64,000 bases of DNA, taken from positions 81,254-145,253 of the forward strand of contig CAMRSM010000004.1 in the NCBI GenBank assembly GCA_947053345.1. The letters run 5' to 3'. Below, in pieces: positions 54,183 to 63,526 of this stretch. The notes under the pieces are model-generated. The model worked only from the letters and a program-made list of their open reading frames with translations, searched no databases and was not told the DNA's origin. Position numbers and translations under genes: made by a program. This DNA comes from an uncultured Lachnospiraceae bacterium (GTDB lineage: Bacteria > Bacillota > Clostridia > Lachnospirales > Lachnospiraceae). Within the stretch, counting starts at the first letter, position 1, and each line of letters begins with the position of its first letter.

Positions 54183-55082
54183 CTATTCAATATGATTTCC
54201 CTCGCGCTTTTCCAACGCTTCAAGAGCTTTCAGCTCATCGTCCATCACAGCCTTTTCACGCCGCCGTTTCGGGCGGAAGCGGAGGTCGTCCACCTTGTAC
54301 TCACGGATCTCCTTCTCGTCATTCCCAACCGTCACAATCACTTTCACCTGCTGCTTTAAGACACTCACACTTGAAACTTCGCCCTTCAAGCCGTCGTTCG
54401 TCGTCACAAAATCACCTACATTCGGAAGCTTGCTGTTGAGGTACTCGTACGCCTCCTCCTCATTTTTCAGGCAGCACATCAGCCTGCCGCACACCCCCGA
54501 TATCTTTGTCGGGTTGAGGGAGAGGTTCTGCTCTTTTGCCATCTTGATGGATACCGGCGCAAAATCCGACAAAAAGGTATGGCAGCACATCGGCCTGCCG
54601 CAGATCCCGATCCCGCCTACGATCTTTGTCTCGTCGCGCACCCCGATCTGGCGCAGCTCAATGCGGGTCTTGAACACCGAAGCCAGATCTTTGACCAGCT
54701 CACGGAAATCAATGCGCCCGTCCGCCGTAAAATAGAACAGCACCTTATTGTTGTCAAAGGTATATTCACAGTCAATGAGCTTCATCTCAAGCCCATGCTT
54801 TGCAATCTTTTCAAGACATATCTTGAACGCATCTTTTTCCTTTTCCTTATTGCGCCGCTCAATCTCGTCGTCCGCCGGTGTCGCGAGGCGCATCACCGCC
54901 TTGAGCGGCTGGACAACTTTCTCATCCTCCACCTCGCGGCATCCGAGCACGACATAGCCGTATTCCACGCCGCGCGCCGTCTCCACGATCACATGGTTCC
55001 CCTGCCGTATATCCAAACCCGCCGGGTCAAAATAATATACTTTTCCCGCCTGGCGAAACCTTACCCCGATAATTGTCGTCAT
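54183..55082 (-). CDS. ricT: PSP1-domain protein RicT (YaaT)
   Basis: 299 residues. The PSP1 domain is marked by GICGRPMCCHTFLSDF and SGVCGRLMCCLKNEEEAYEY, whose cysteines bind Fe-S clusters in the Bacillus RicAFT complex. That complex influences RNase Y processing, sporulation and competence. It sits between holB and trmN6, as in Bacillus; yabA is absent. Confidence 0.92.
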   Translation of the reverse strand: MTTIIGVRFRQAGKVYYFDPAGLDIRQGNHVIVETARGVEYGYVVLGCREVEDEKVVQPLKAVMRLATPADDEIERRNKEKEKDAFKICLEKIAKHGLEMKLIDCEYTFDNNKVLFYFTADGRIDFRELVKDLASVFKTRIELRQIGVRDETKIVGGIGICGRPMCCHTFLSDFAPVSIKMAKEQNLSLNPTKISGVCGRLMCCLKNEEEAYEYLNSKLPNVGDFVTTNDGLKGEVSSVSVLKQQVKVIVTVGNDEKEIREYKVDDLRFRPKRRREKAVMDDELKALEALEKREGNHIE

Positions 55083-55114
55083 ATATTATTGTCTCCCTTT
55101 CTTCCCAAAGCTGT

Positions 55115-56101
55115 CTATTTTTCCTGCAGTGCCAAGAGCAAAAGTTCCACCGCAGTATCAAAATTCACGTTTGCGTTCAACCTTGACTTTAATGTCCCAA
55201 ATGCCTCGATGATATTGTCAAGCGCCTCAAAGCTTTTTCCTGCGGCCTGCTTCTGCAATGTGAGCAGCTCTTCCTTGTAAACGACCTTCGAAGTTTCGCG
55301 CGTCGCCTTGAACAGCAGTACATCCCGATACCACAAAAGCATCAGGTCAAGGTAATCACCGATCGCCGCTTTGTCCTCCGAGAGATGTTTTAAATACTCC
55401 ATGACCTCGCTGATCTTCATTTCGTCAATATATTTTACCAAGTGCAGTACATCGTCACGCCGACGCACAAAATCCTCCGAAGCGGCATAACGGATCGCCC
55501 TTCCGAGATTGCCTGCCGCAAACGTCGCCGCGAGTTCTGCCTGGTAATCCGGCACTCCGCACTCCTTCATCAGATGCTCCTTGATCCTCGCCTGTCCGAC
55601 CGGTTTCATGTTGATCATTACACAGCGCGACAGGATCGTCGGCAGGAAAACGTTCAGATTGTCCGTAAGGAGTATGATCACTGCATATTCCGGCGGCTCC
55701 TCGATTGTCTTGAGCAGCGCGTTCTGTGCCGCTTCCGTCATCTTCTGCGCCTCGTCAATGATATAAATCTTGTAGCGGCTGCTGTAAGGCTTCACCGCAA
55801 TGTCATTGTTTAACTGGCTGCGGATATCGTCCACCCCGATCGTCGCCTTCTCATGTGTCACGCGGATGATATCCGGATGGTTCCCGCCCGCCGCCTGCAT
55901 GCACGATTTGCACATACCGCACGGCTCCCCGGAAAACTCCTCACACTGTAACGCTGCCGCGAAAATATCCGCGACAAAGCTTTTCCCGATGCCGTCCTCA
56001 CCGTAAAAAATATAGGCATGGGACACCTTATCCAGACGGATCGCGCTTTTCAAATTATCCGTGATCTGCTCTCTCCCGATAACGTCGCGAAATGTGTTCA
56101 T
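55115..56101 (-). CDS. holB: DNA polymerase III delta-prime subunit
   Basis: 328 residues. The clamp-loader AAA+ domain has Walker A GEDGIGKS, the zinc module CEEFSGEPCGMCKSC, Walker B IIDEAQKM and the SRC motif (LSRCVMIN). It helps load the sliding clamp. ATG 56101 follows AAAAGGAGGCGGGATC; the longer frame has no such site. Confidence 0.93.
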   Translation of the reverse strand: MNTFRDVIGREQITDNLKSAIRLDKVSHAYIFYGEDGIGKSFVADIFAAALQCEEFSGEPCGMCKSCMQAAGGNHPDIIRVTHEKATIGVDDIRSQLNNDIAVKPYSSRYKIYIIDEAQKMTEAAQNALLKTIEEPPEYAVIILLTDNLNVFLPTILSRCVMINMKPVGQARIKEHLMKECGVPDYQAELAATFAAGNLGRAIRYAASEDFVRRRDDVLHLVKYIDEMKISEVMEYLKHLSEDKAAIGDYLDLMLLWYRDVLLFKATRETSKVVYKEELLTLQKQAAGKSFEALDNIIEAFGTLKSRLNANVNFDTAVELLLLALQEK

Positions 56102-56180
56102 GTGATCCCGCCTCCTTTTACTTTCTGTGTGGATACTGTATATAAAATCTTGCGCGGAACTGACAGCACAGACCGCACTT

Positions 56181-56621
56181 TTACGCAAGGATATCCAGAA
56201 GCAACCCCTGTATCTCGTCAATCTTACTTAAAATCTCAATACCGTCCTTCTCGTCCGCGATCAGCGCCGCCGCCAGCTCGTCAAGATTTTTGTCCACGAG
56301 TTTTATCATCCCGTACACGCGGTGCCTTCCGCGGCGGTCCAGAAAATTCTCACGGGAAAATTTGTGGGAACGGTTCACAATCTCATTCATAAAACTCTTG
56401 ATCAGCTCACGGTAATGCTTCATATCACGGATGTCCATATGCTTTGAGAGCTTCTTGCCCTGCATCGTGATCTCTTCCATCATCAACTGCAGCCTCGCCC
56501 CAAGCTCCTGCTCCTCAATATTGCTGATCAGGGTGAATTTAAAAGAGCCATCCGTTTCCTGAACCGGCGCTTTTTGCTCTACCTGATTCACCTGTCCCAT
56601 TTGATTTACTCTTATCTCCAT
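56181..56621 (-). CDS. yaaR: YaaR family protein (DUF327)
   Basis: 146 residues. The family pattern is clear: [58 protein letters not shown]. It always neighbours holB and is of unknown function. ATG 56621 follows GGAGACTGGG; ATG 56633 is possible. Confidence 0.88.
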   Translation of the reverse strand: MEIRVNQMGQVNQVEQKAPVQETDGSFKFTLISNIEEQELGARLQLMMEEITMQGKKLSKHMDIRDMKHYRELIKSFMNEIVNRSHKFSRENFLDRRGRHRVYGMIKLVDKNLDELAAALIADEKDGIEILSKIDEIQGLLLDILA

Positions 56622-56836
56622 CCCAGTCTCCATTCGCAAATATTTTCCGTGCCGCATGCAAGGACATACCCTGAACCTGCCGCCGCCCCGCACGGGATAA
56701 AATTAACCGGTATGGCGCAGCCACAGCGCGTTTTATTATAACATAAAGCTTCAAAATATACAAGGATTTTACTCATTCTCATAGCGGACGGACAGATAAA
56801 ATTTTTATGAATCCATAGTCTGCCATACCATACCGG

Positions 56837-57421
56837 TCAAGCCCTGACCGCGGCAGCGATCGCCTGGATGCAATTCTCCAAGTCTTCATTGGAATACCGG
56901 ATCAAAACCCCCGCCTCCGAAAGCTTTTCCGGCGAAAAATCCTCCTCGTCCGCCAAAAAACGCCTGCATAACTCCGCATACCGTGGGTGCTGCTGCCCCC
57001 TCTCCCTCTCAAGCGCACGCGACAGGCGGAGCCCATCCTCGACTTCCACATAAAGCGCAGCCACATGCTCCGCGCCAAAATATTTCCTTAATTGCAGATA
57101 TCCCTCCAAAGTGTCAATCATCAGGTAATCCCGTTTCCCACACAGCGAAATCTGCCCGTCGTCCACCGTAAAATAATGCCATGCGCCATGTACGGTCTGG
57201 TAAACCCGGTGCTCGATGACCTTTCCCTGTGCCTCCAGTTCCCGCAACCGCACCTCATCGACAAAATGATAATCCCTCCCGTCCTCCTCGCCGGACCGGA
57301 CAGGGCGCGTCGTGTACAGGACAACAGGGCACAAATCCAGTTCCGGATGCCCCAAAAGCCTGCGGTAGATTGTGTCTTTCCCGCTCGCGCTCTTTCCCAT
57401 CAAAACATAAATTGTTGCCAT
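56837..57421 (-). CDS. Guanylate kinase-like P-loop protein
   Basis: 194 residues. Walker A is GKSASGKDT (9-17), followed by TTRPVRSGEEDGRDYHFVD, the GMP-binding pattern of guanylate kinases. It differs from housekeeping Gmk in its P-loop (ASGKD) and C-terminal part, so it may be a paralogue with another substrate. GGCAAGGAGT precedes ATG 57421. Confidence 0.82.
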   Translation of the reverse strand: MATIYVLMGKSASGKDTIYRRLLGHPELDLCPVVLYTTRPVRSGEEDGRDYHFVDEVRLRELEAQGKVIEHRVYQTVHGAWHYFTVDDGQISLCGKRDYLMIDTLEGYLQLRKYFGAEHVAALYVEVEDGLRLSRALERERGQQHPRYAELCRRFLADEEDFSPEKLSEAGVLIRYSNEDLENCIQAIAAAVRA

Positions 57422-57561
57422 ACTCCTTGCCCTTCTTTCCCATTCTGTACCGTGAGAAAGCACGGGCTCACGCCTATCCTTCCCCTGTTTACATCCTGCC
57501 CATAAGCACGATTTCGAATATGCCGTTTTATATAATGGTTTCGCCACCCACGCAAAACAAC

Positions 57562-58917
57562 CTACGAAATATCAATCCTCTTCTTCTTTAATACGCCGTC
57601 GATCGCCTGATTCAGCAGGTACGCCACCACCGCGACCATAGGCACGCCGAGGAACATCCCGATCACTCCGCCGTAGGCACCGCCCACGGTAATGCCAAAA
57701 ATAACCCAGAGCGGCGAGAGCCCGGTCGAATCGCCGAGGATCTTAGGTCCAAGCACCCAACCGTCAAACTGCTGCAGGATCAAAATCATGATAGCGAACA
57801 CAACGGCATCCAGCGGGCGGATGCACAAATAGAGCACAACGCCCGGAACTGCCCCGATAAACGGCCCAAAATAAGGAATCATATTCGTGATCCCCACAAT
57901 CACGCTGATCAGCACGGCATACTCCAGCCCCAAAATGGAAGTCGCGACAAAGCAGATGATGCCGATGATCAGGGAGTCCAGCGCCTTGCCGCTCACAAAC
58001 CCGGAAAATATCCTGCTGCATTCGCGCATATGCCCGCAAAAAGTTTTCGCTCGCGCTGTTGGCAGCACCGCGTAAACAACCTGCGTGCTCATCTTGATCA
58101 GCTTGCGTTTATCGAAAAGCATGTATATGGAAATTGCGATGGAAAGAAAAATATTGATGGTCAGCTTTGCCACGGAAACCGTCATCCCGATGACCTTTGG
58201 CACAAGGTCTTTCGTCAGGTTCGTAATCTCCGCGAGCAGGGTTGGCCACATCTCCTCAATCTTGTTGGCAATAAAATCAAAATCAACCTCCGGAAAATAC
58301 TCCTGTAGCATAGTCTCATAGGTATGGCGCTTATCGTAAATCTCATTCAGCTGTACTGTCACATCCCCCGCCACACCGACAATGCTGTCCGTCATCTGCG
58401 GGATGACATAAAGCAGCCCCACAATGATAATACCAAGCAGCAAAATATATGTCATAACAATCGACAGCGCCACCCGGAGCTTTGGCTTCTGAATATGCAG
58501 GAGCTTCTCAAAAAAATTCAGTTCAAGCCAATTTACAAGCGGGCTTAAAATGAAAGCAATCAAAAAAGCCGCCAGAAATGGTGACAGTATACCGGCCAGT
58601 CCTTTCAGCCATAGCTGTACCGCGCCAAAATTCGCAATCAGACAGATAAAGATCGCCGCTGCCATGATCGTCACCAGTGCATAAATACTGATCGTAAAAT
58701 ATTTTCTGTTCGACTCAAATTTGTGCTCATCGTCGCGAACCGTCCCGTTCAGTTCCTCGATCAGTTCATGGTCGGACTTCTCTTCCTCCCCGCTCACTTC
58801 TTCCTCCGACAGCATCCGAATCTCAATCGGTCCATACTCCAACGGTGCTTTCTTTTTTGCGGGCAGTTTTTTCTTGGCCGCCTTTACCCTGTCCCCAACT
58901 TTTCCTCGCTTTAACAT
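57562..58917 (-). CDS. AI-2E family transporter
   Basis: 451 residues. A charged N-terminal ~65 residues (Lys and Glu rich) precede about eight membrane helices. The family features PFLAAFLIAFILSPLVNWLE, GITNMIPYFGPFIGAVPG and VLGPKILGDSTGLSPLWVIF are present. Members are called AI-2 exporters or sodium/proton antiporters; the substrate here is unknown. A complete reading frame of usual length. Confidence 0.9.
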   Translation of the reverse strand: MLKRGKVGDRVKAAKKKLPAKKKAPLEYGPIEIRMLSEEEVSGEEEKSDHELIEELNGTVRDDEHKFESNRKYFTISIYALVTIMAAAIFICLIANFGAVQLWLKGLAGILSPFLAAFLIAFILSPLVNWLELNFFEKLLHIQKPKLRVALSIVMTYILLLGIIIVGLLYVIPQMTDSIVGVAGDVTVQLNEIYDKRHTYETMLQEYFPEVDFDFIANKIEEMWPTLLAEITNLTKDLVPKVIGMTVSVAKLTINIFLSIAISIYMLFDKRKLIKMSTQVVYAVLPTARAKTFCGHMRECSRIFSGFVSGKALDSLIIGIICFVATSILGLEYAVLISVIVGITNMIPYFGPFIGAVPGVVLYLCIRPLDAVVFAIMILILQQFDGWVLGPKILGDSTGLSPLWVIFGITVGGAYGGVIGMFLGVPMVAVVAYLLNQAIDGVLKKKRIDIS

Positions 58918-59050
58918 CTATTCCCTCACTTCCGGTAATCCTATCTCCTGCTGGATATCCTACATTCAATATTATAGACGCTCTCCGGTGCGAATTCAAT
59001 AAGAAATCGTTATAAAATTATTTGAATTTGCTTAAAAACCCAACCACCTA

Positions 59051-59079
59051 TTGAATATCTCCTCGAAATCATATATAAT
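59051..59079 (+). promoter_or_regulatory. Promoter of the small ORF-trmB transcript
   Basis: TTGAAT (59051-59056) and TATAAT (59074-59079), 17-base spacer, 26 bases upstream of the small reading frame. Confidence 0.65.
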
Positions 59080-59104
59080 AGCGGATAAACCGGAGGGAGG
59101 CGAA

Positions 59105-59281
59105 ATGGAACCGGGCAGGTACGCCCGCGTCACCAAGGGAGCAGATCGGCAGATATCCGGAGCATGGCGGAATTTTTGCACAGGAAAGCGCGCATGGGCT
59201 TCTAAAGCCACAGATCAACCGCCAGTGTGGAGCCGGGATATTCTGCCACAAATCAAGTTTTTACGGAGTAATGCATTATGA
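59105..59281 (+). CDS. Small reading frame overlapping the start of trmB
   Basis: 58 codons, starting MEPGRYARVTKGADRQ and ending FLRSNAL. GGAGGGAGGCGAA immediately before the ATG is the strongest ribosome binding site in the area. Its TGA overlaps the trmB ATG (ATGA), the classic arrangement for translational coupling. I recognise no family. It may be a leader peptide rather than a functional protein. Confidence 0.45.
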   Translation: MEPGRYARVTKGADRQISGAWRNFCTGKRAWASKATDQPPVWSRDILPQIKFLRSNAL

Positions 59282-59934
59282 GATTACGCAATATCAAGGG
59301 GGCAAAGGAGGCGATTGCCGCCAGCCCTTATGTTGTACACGAGCCGGAACAATACCGCGGGCGTTGGAACGAGTTTTTTGGAAATGACCATCCGCTCTAC
59401 ATTGAGATCGGCATGGGCAAGGGAAAATTTATCACAACGCTGGCACAGCAGCACCCGGAAATCAATTATATCGGCATCGAGTTGTATGAAAGTGTGCTGA
59501 TCCGCGCGGTCACAAAACGGGCGGCAATCGGCGAGTGCAAAAACATCACCTTCCTGCGCTACGGTGCGGAGCATCTCCCGCAGGTATTCGCACCGATGGA
59601 AGTTGCCCGGATATACCTGAATTTTTCCGACCCCTGGCCGAAAGACCGGCACGCGAGAAGACGTTTGACCTCAAAGGAGTTCCTTGCGCGCTATCGCACA
59701 TTCCTGCGGGACGACGGACATATCGAGTTTAAGACCGACAACCGGCTGCTCTTTGATTTTTCAGTCGAACAGGCACAGGAAGCCGGATGGCGTTTGCAGG
59801 ACATTACTTATGACCTGCATCACAGTAAATATATGGAAGGTAATGTCATGACGGAATATGAGGAGCGCTTTTCTGCAATGGGCAACCCGATCCATCGGCT
59901 CGTGGCGTTTTTGCCGGAAGAAAAGGGCGTGTAA
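59278..59934 (+). CDS. trmB: tRNA (guanine(46)-N7)-methyltransferase
   Basis: 218 residues. Motifs of the family are EIGMGKGKFITTLAQQHPEI, YIGIELYESV, LNFSDPWPKDRHARRRLT (the DPWPK hallmark) and IEFKTDN. It makes m7G46 in tRNA variable loops. The start overlaps the stop of a 58-codon frame; GGAG lies 11 bases upstream, an unusual distance, so coupling is likely. Confidence 0.93.
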   Translation: MRLRNIKGAKEAIAASPYVVHEPEQYRGRWNEFFGNDHPLYIEIGMGKGKFITTLAQQHPEINYIGIELYESVLIRAVTKRAAIGECKNITFLRYGAEHLPQVFAPMEVARIYLNFSDPWPKDRHARRRLTSKEFLARYRTFLRDDGHIEFKTDNRLLFDFSVEQAQEAGWRLQDITYDLHHSKYMEGNVMTEYEERFSAMGNPIHRLVAFLPEEKGV

Positions 59935-60063
59935 GCGGTGCGGAGAGCCAGTGCGAATGCAATTCCCATACGGCTGCATATAATATAGGAAAACACGGCA
60001 TAATAGGCATTGGCGGAGGGATGGTTTTTGATTATCCCATGCCGTATCCTATCGAGGTATCGC

Positions 60064-60219
60064 ATGGCTTCCCCTTTTAAGCGTTTCCTGATCCATTTTT
60101 TCGACTCACAGCCCCGCTTAAACCGCAGGGCAGTGGTATTGAAACGAAGTTTTGACGAGGTGAACCGGATGATCCAGTCATTTGGCAAGCCCGCAAAAAA
60201 ACGTAAGACAGGGCATTGA
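60064..60219 (+). CDS. Possible small basic protein, 51 aa
   Basis: Frame MASPFKRFLIHFFDSQPRLN to KKRKTGH, rich in Arg and Lys, with GAGG (60054-60057) upstream. No family is known; it could equally be untranslated DNA between trmB and trxA. Confidence 0.3.
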   Translation: MASPFKRFLIHFFDSQPRLNRRAVVLKRSFDEVNRMIQSFGKPAKKRKTGH

Positions 60220-60344
60220 TTCCCGTGTCAGCGCTGTGACTGGTAATTGACCTCTCTGTTTTACGGCCTGTCCGCATTAAGTTGCAAAGGACCGGCCTCC
60301 AAAATAGACAATCAAAAAATGAACAGCGCAGAAGGAAGGTACTT

Positions 60345-60653
60345 ATGGAATATGTAAACGACAGCAACTTTGAGACTGAGGTATTAAATGCAGAACTTCC
60401 GGTTCTCGTTGACTTCTTTGCGGATTGGTGCGGCCCTTGCAAAAGAGTTGCCCCGGTCGTTGAACAACTCGCTGCTGACTTAAGCGGGCGCGCAAAGGTA
60501 GTAAAGCTCAATGTGGAAGAAGCACCGCAAAGCACAGCAAAATACGATGTCATGTCTATCCCGACGTTCATCGTATTTAAGAACGGGGCGGCCGTCAACC
60601 AGCATATCGGCGAGCTTTCGAAGGAAGGTCTTACGAAATTGCTCGGAATTTGA
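60345..60653 (+). CDS. trxA: Thioredoxin
   Basis: 102 residues with the active site WCGPC (28-32) and cis-Pro in SIPTFIVF. Classical thioredoxin fold; a cytoplasmic disulfide reductase. AGAAGGAAGG precedes the ATG. A long hairpin follows at 60719-60763. Confidence 0.92.
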   Translation: MEYVNDSNFETEVLNAELPVLVDFFADWCGPCKRVAPVVEQLAADLSGRAKVVKLNVEEAPQSTAKYDVMSIPTFIVFKNGAAVNQHIGELSKEGLTKLLGI

Positions 60654-60718
60654 TCTTTTGTTTTTATGTTTCACAAGGGCATAATGTAACACAAACAATA
60701 TATTTGGGTTGGCAACCT

Positions 60719-60763
60719 TACACAAAGCACCGCTTCCGATACGATCAGGGCGGTGCTTTTGTG
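60719..60763 (+). terminator. Hairpin after trxA
   Basis: ACACAAAGCACCGC pairs with GCGGTGCTTTTGTGT (one extra base) around a 16-base loop. The T-tail is poor, so termination is probable rather than certain. Confidence 0.5.
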
Positions 60764-60799
60764 TGCTTTCGGGGTAGTTTTAGGTCAAAGAAAAATAGG

Positions 60800-60846
60800 T
60801 TGACAATTATGCGGAGTTACGGTACAATAAAATTAGCACGTGCTAA
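60800..60846 (+). promoter_or_regulatory. Near-consensus promoter with a palindromic operator
   Basis: TTGACA (60800-60805), 17 bases, TACAAT (60823-60828). The 14-bp perfect palindrome TTAGCACGTGCTAA (60833-60846) covers the expected transcription start, the place for a repressor site. The regulator is unknown. Confidence 0.75.
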
Positions 60847-60871
60847 ACTATAACAATAAGGGGGCGATTTC

Positions 60872-61387
60872 ATGGATGCTATACTGGAACTTCAAATATT
60901 AAGGGAGGCGTTAATTCAGGAAATTGATGAAAAGATTGAGCAAATGATAAAAAAATTACAAAATATGCCGCAAGAACTGGGGGCAAATGAACATATGCTT
61001 ACCAGGTCGTTTGAAAGTATTTACCCGCTCAATGTGGGTACCGGCATATACAAGGGGAAACGCCCGACGGCAATCATTTTTGCTGACTGCAGACGGATCG
61101 AAAGCCCGACATGGAAAAGGGTTATGGAAGAAATCCTGAAAGATTGCTGTAAGAATCCGGAAAATCGTCAGGCACTGATGAATCTGCGCGGGAAGGTTCT
61201 AGGCCGGAACCGGGTACTGGTTGACAGTGAACCCGGAAAAATGCGCAGTCCGGTAAAAATTGAAGAAGCTCTTTATGTAGAAACACACTATGACACAGAG
61301 ACCTTGCTGAAAATATTGACAAACCGGATTCTTGACAAGGTTGGTTATAATTACAGCGGGATAAAAATCGCAGTAAGAGCGGAATAA
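60872..61387 (+). CDS. Hypothetical protein, 171 aa, behind a palindromic operator
   Basis: Soluble protein with a coiled-coil N-terminus (ILREALIQEIDEKIEQMIKK) and a conserved-looking core (KGKRPTAIIFADCRRIESPT; GKVLGRNRVLVDSEPGKMRS; VETHYDTETLLKILTNRILD). I have seen related C-terminal cores in Clostridia but have no function for them. GGGGGCG precedes the ATG. Tight promoter control suggests a regulated or stress-type role. Confidence 0.75.
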   Translation: MDAILELQILREALIQEIDEKIEQMIKKLQNMPQELGANEHMLTRSFESIYPLNVGTGIYKGKRPTAIIFADCRRIESPTWKRVMEEILKDCCKNPENRQALMNLRGKVLGRNRVLVDSEPGKMRSPVKIEEALYVETHYDTETLLKILTNRILDKVGYNYSGIKIAVRAE

Positions 61388-61737
61388 GGATACATACTGC
61401 TTGTCGGGCATTGTGTTTTGCACATAGTATGGCATTGGTCATTTCGTTTTGTTCTTCAATATTACATACCAGATGCAGCGGCATGCTACCGGTGCAAGTG
61501 GTTGGACAGTAGGGAATTATAACGATTGGGTAAAAGAAAACCATTCGGATTTAGTGCCAAGAAGTTTTCGGTATTAGAGCTGTTTGTGTAGGACTTAACG
61601 AGATATCAAGGCGGGAAAATACTGCATTTGTAATGGTTTTATGTATTATGCTCAATCTGCCGTTAATAATAACGTAGATCGTCAAATTATTTCCATGGTT
61701 TTGGACATATGATATTTTGTTAATAAGCATATATCAG
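61388..61737. other. Intergenic DNA with a possible decayed coding fragment
   Basis: No intact gene. Near 61470-61577 the plus strand reads MQRHATGASGWTVGNYNDWV and so on to a stop, with no ribosome binding site; it looks like a remnant of an unknown gene. Confidence 0.35.
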
Positions 61738-62430
61738 TACCGGTTCGCCGTTCGTCCGAAGAGAAAATAATCTTCTCGGCGAACCGTGTGCGTCCACCGG
61801 ATGGAGCATGTTGGAACGACGTGGTATAATATCGTCAGATATTATACCAGTGCTGATTGCGCCCGGCCGAAGCGAGGGCACCTTTCTTCGCGACTCGTTT
61901 GCATCCCCTATCGGAAAACATGCCGGAACAACATAATTTTATGTTGATAGAAATGATATCTGTCCTGATTTGCGGCCAGCCGAAGCGAGGGCAATTTTTT
62001 ATCAAAACATATACAACCCACAGGGAGGCATGTCCAAAGGACGCGGTCGCTGTCCGTCAAAGGGAAACATATTTTTTGACAAATTATAATTGCTGTTGTA
62101 GGACAATTCATCCTCTGGAGAAAATGCGCATTGATGTGCCTGTCATGTCCGCAAGTTACGATACCAAACTGACTTGTTGTCCGGTTAAGGGAAAATTATT
62201 TTTTTTCGTAAAATTGTGTTCATGCCCTGCATTATATTTGCACCGGTACGCCATCTGACAAAGGTGAATATCTTTTTGGGCGAATTGTTATTACTCTTGT
62301 GTGGAAATTGAACCTCCAGAGGAAATATGCATTGATGTGCTATCTTCCTAATAACATGCATGCCCTGCATTATACTTATACCAGTACGCCGTCCGACAAA
62401 AGGAAACATCTTCCTAGGTGCACATTGACC
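61735..62430 (+). repeat. Array of degenerate multi-hairpin elements, copy C
   Basis: The first unit is well kept: hairpin II CGGTTCGCC/GGCGAACCG (inner GAAGA/TCTTC), hairpin III CATGTTG/CGACGTG with two G-T pairs, then hairpin I GGTATAATATC/GATATTATACC. Four or more increasingly diverged units follow, seen as recurrent GCCGxCCGxC, CATGTCC and TATACC fragments. Confidence 0.7.
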
Positions 62431-62514
62431 TCTCCCGTAGCGCCATTCATTCATCAGAGGGAACCATGTTAAAATGATGTAATACTATAAAAAACTTTGA
62501 GAAGGAGAATCGGT

Positions 62515-62841
62515 ATGAAAAAATTTGATAAAAACTATAGTTTGATAAAGGATATGGTTAATGATGATTATTACCCGCAATTCCTTGTCGAAAAAATTAA
62601 AGCATTGATCATTCCAGTAATTGATTTGTTAGAGAACGGAGAAACCAACGTAAACATAATACAGGAAAAACTTGATGAAATGACACTTGCAATCAACGAT
62701 CTGCAGGAAGAATTTGATGAAAACGGCAGTGAAATCGAAACTGTTGCAAGAGATAGTATTGCAGTTACAATAGGATATATCATGGAATGGTTTGGCATTG
62801 ATATTGACACGGAAACTGCGCTCCGGGAAAGAGATTGGTAA
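62515..62841 (+). CDS. DUF5713 family protein
   Basis: 108 residues, acidic and helical: YSLIKDMVNDDYYPQFLVEK, IQEKLDEMTLAINDLQEEFD, ETVARDSIAVTIGYIMEWFG. The pattern matches DUF5713, a small family of unknown function. GAGAAGGAGAATCGGT precedes ATG 62515. Confidence 0.85.
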   Translation: MKKFDKNYSLIKDMVNDDYYPQFLVEKIKALIIPVIDLLENGETNVNIIQEKLDEMTLAINDLQEEFDENGSEIETVARDSIAVTIGYIMEWFGIDIDTETALRERDW

Positions 62842-62989
62842 GTAAGGTTTACCAAACCATTGTGGGATGACGGTTAGGCTCTGGCAATCCCAATACAACT
62901 GGAAGATGGGCATGTATGGTGCAGATTGATGATGAATATGGCAAACTCGCCTTTTCATTCTTAAACTTCGCTGTTATGAAACGGACAAA

Positions 62990-63093
62990 TGGATACCCCG
63001 GAGAGCCACCTCCGGGGTTTTCAATCTGTGCAACATGGATATCTAATCTCTTTTGCCTACTGGCATTATAGCATATGCGGAAACTGTTTGCAA
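62990..63093 (-). ncRNA. Second copy of the antisense-type RNA gene, without a partner toxin
   Basis: Promoter TTGCAA (63088-63093), 17 bases, TATAAT (63065-63070) on the minus strand. A transcript would begin near 63058 and end at a hairpin ACCCCGGAG/CTCCGGGGT (62995-63018). It is nearly identical to the antisense gene at 63822-63927 over the promoter. No short hydrophobic peptide frame lies on the opposite strand. Confidence 0.6.
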
Positions 63094-63121
63094 TATACAT
63101 TTTAGAAATCCAGCAATTTTA

Positions 63122-63490
63122 TCAAGCAAATGGCTTTAGTTCCTCATCGTCTTCTTGGTCTTCCTTCCCTTGATAGCTAAGATTTTGCTTCACAGCTAAA
63201 TCAACAAAGTCTATCTTTCTGCCTGTGCTGTCTTGGGGTTCATCTGGTTGTTTACGATCCGACCGGCTTCTTCTGGCTTCCAGTTCCGCTACATTAACGA
63301 TAGCTTCTTTACCGCGTTGGTCAGCTTCTTTATAGTTATTTATTAGATTCATTATTTCCGGTGTATTTGCTTCTTCGCGTTCTAAAAGCCAATCTGCAGA
63401 AGTTTCCGGGATTTTACTGCCAGCGTGATTAGCAGCGTCTATACGCTGCTGTTTATGAATGCCCATCCATCGCAGGGAATCAAAAACGGC
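63122..63490 (-). pseudogene. C-terminal fragment of an XRE-like regulator or similar protein
   Basis: The frame reads FDSLRWMGIHKQQRIDAANH ... LINNYKEADQRGKEAIVNVA ... then an acidic tail ending LKPFA. The middle is like the tail of Clostridial XRE-family regulators. No helix-turn-helix precedes it; the upstream DNA is replaced by the inverted-repeat element at 63485-63660. Probably a remnant. Confidence 0.45.
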
Positions 63491-63526
63491 AGATAGTGTA
63501 GGCGGCAAGGGTGGGACCCTCCGGGC

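Noticed and set aside
61735..62430. Repeated segments considered as a CRISPR array
   Set aside because: Units are long, variable and hairpin-rich, with no constant short repeat or regular spacer and no cas gene.
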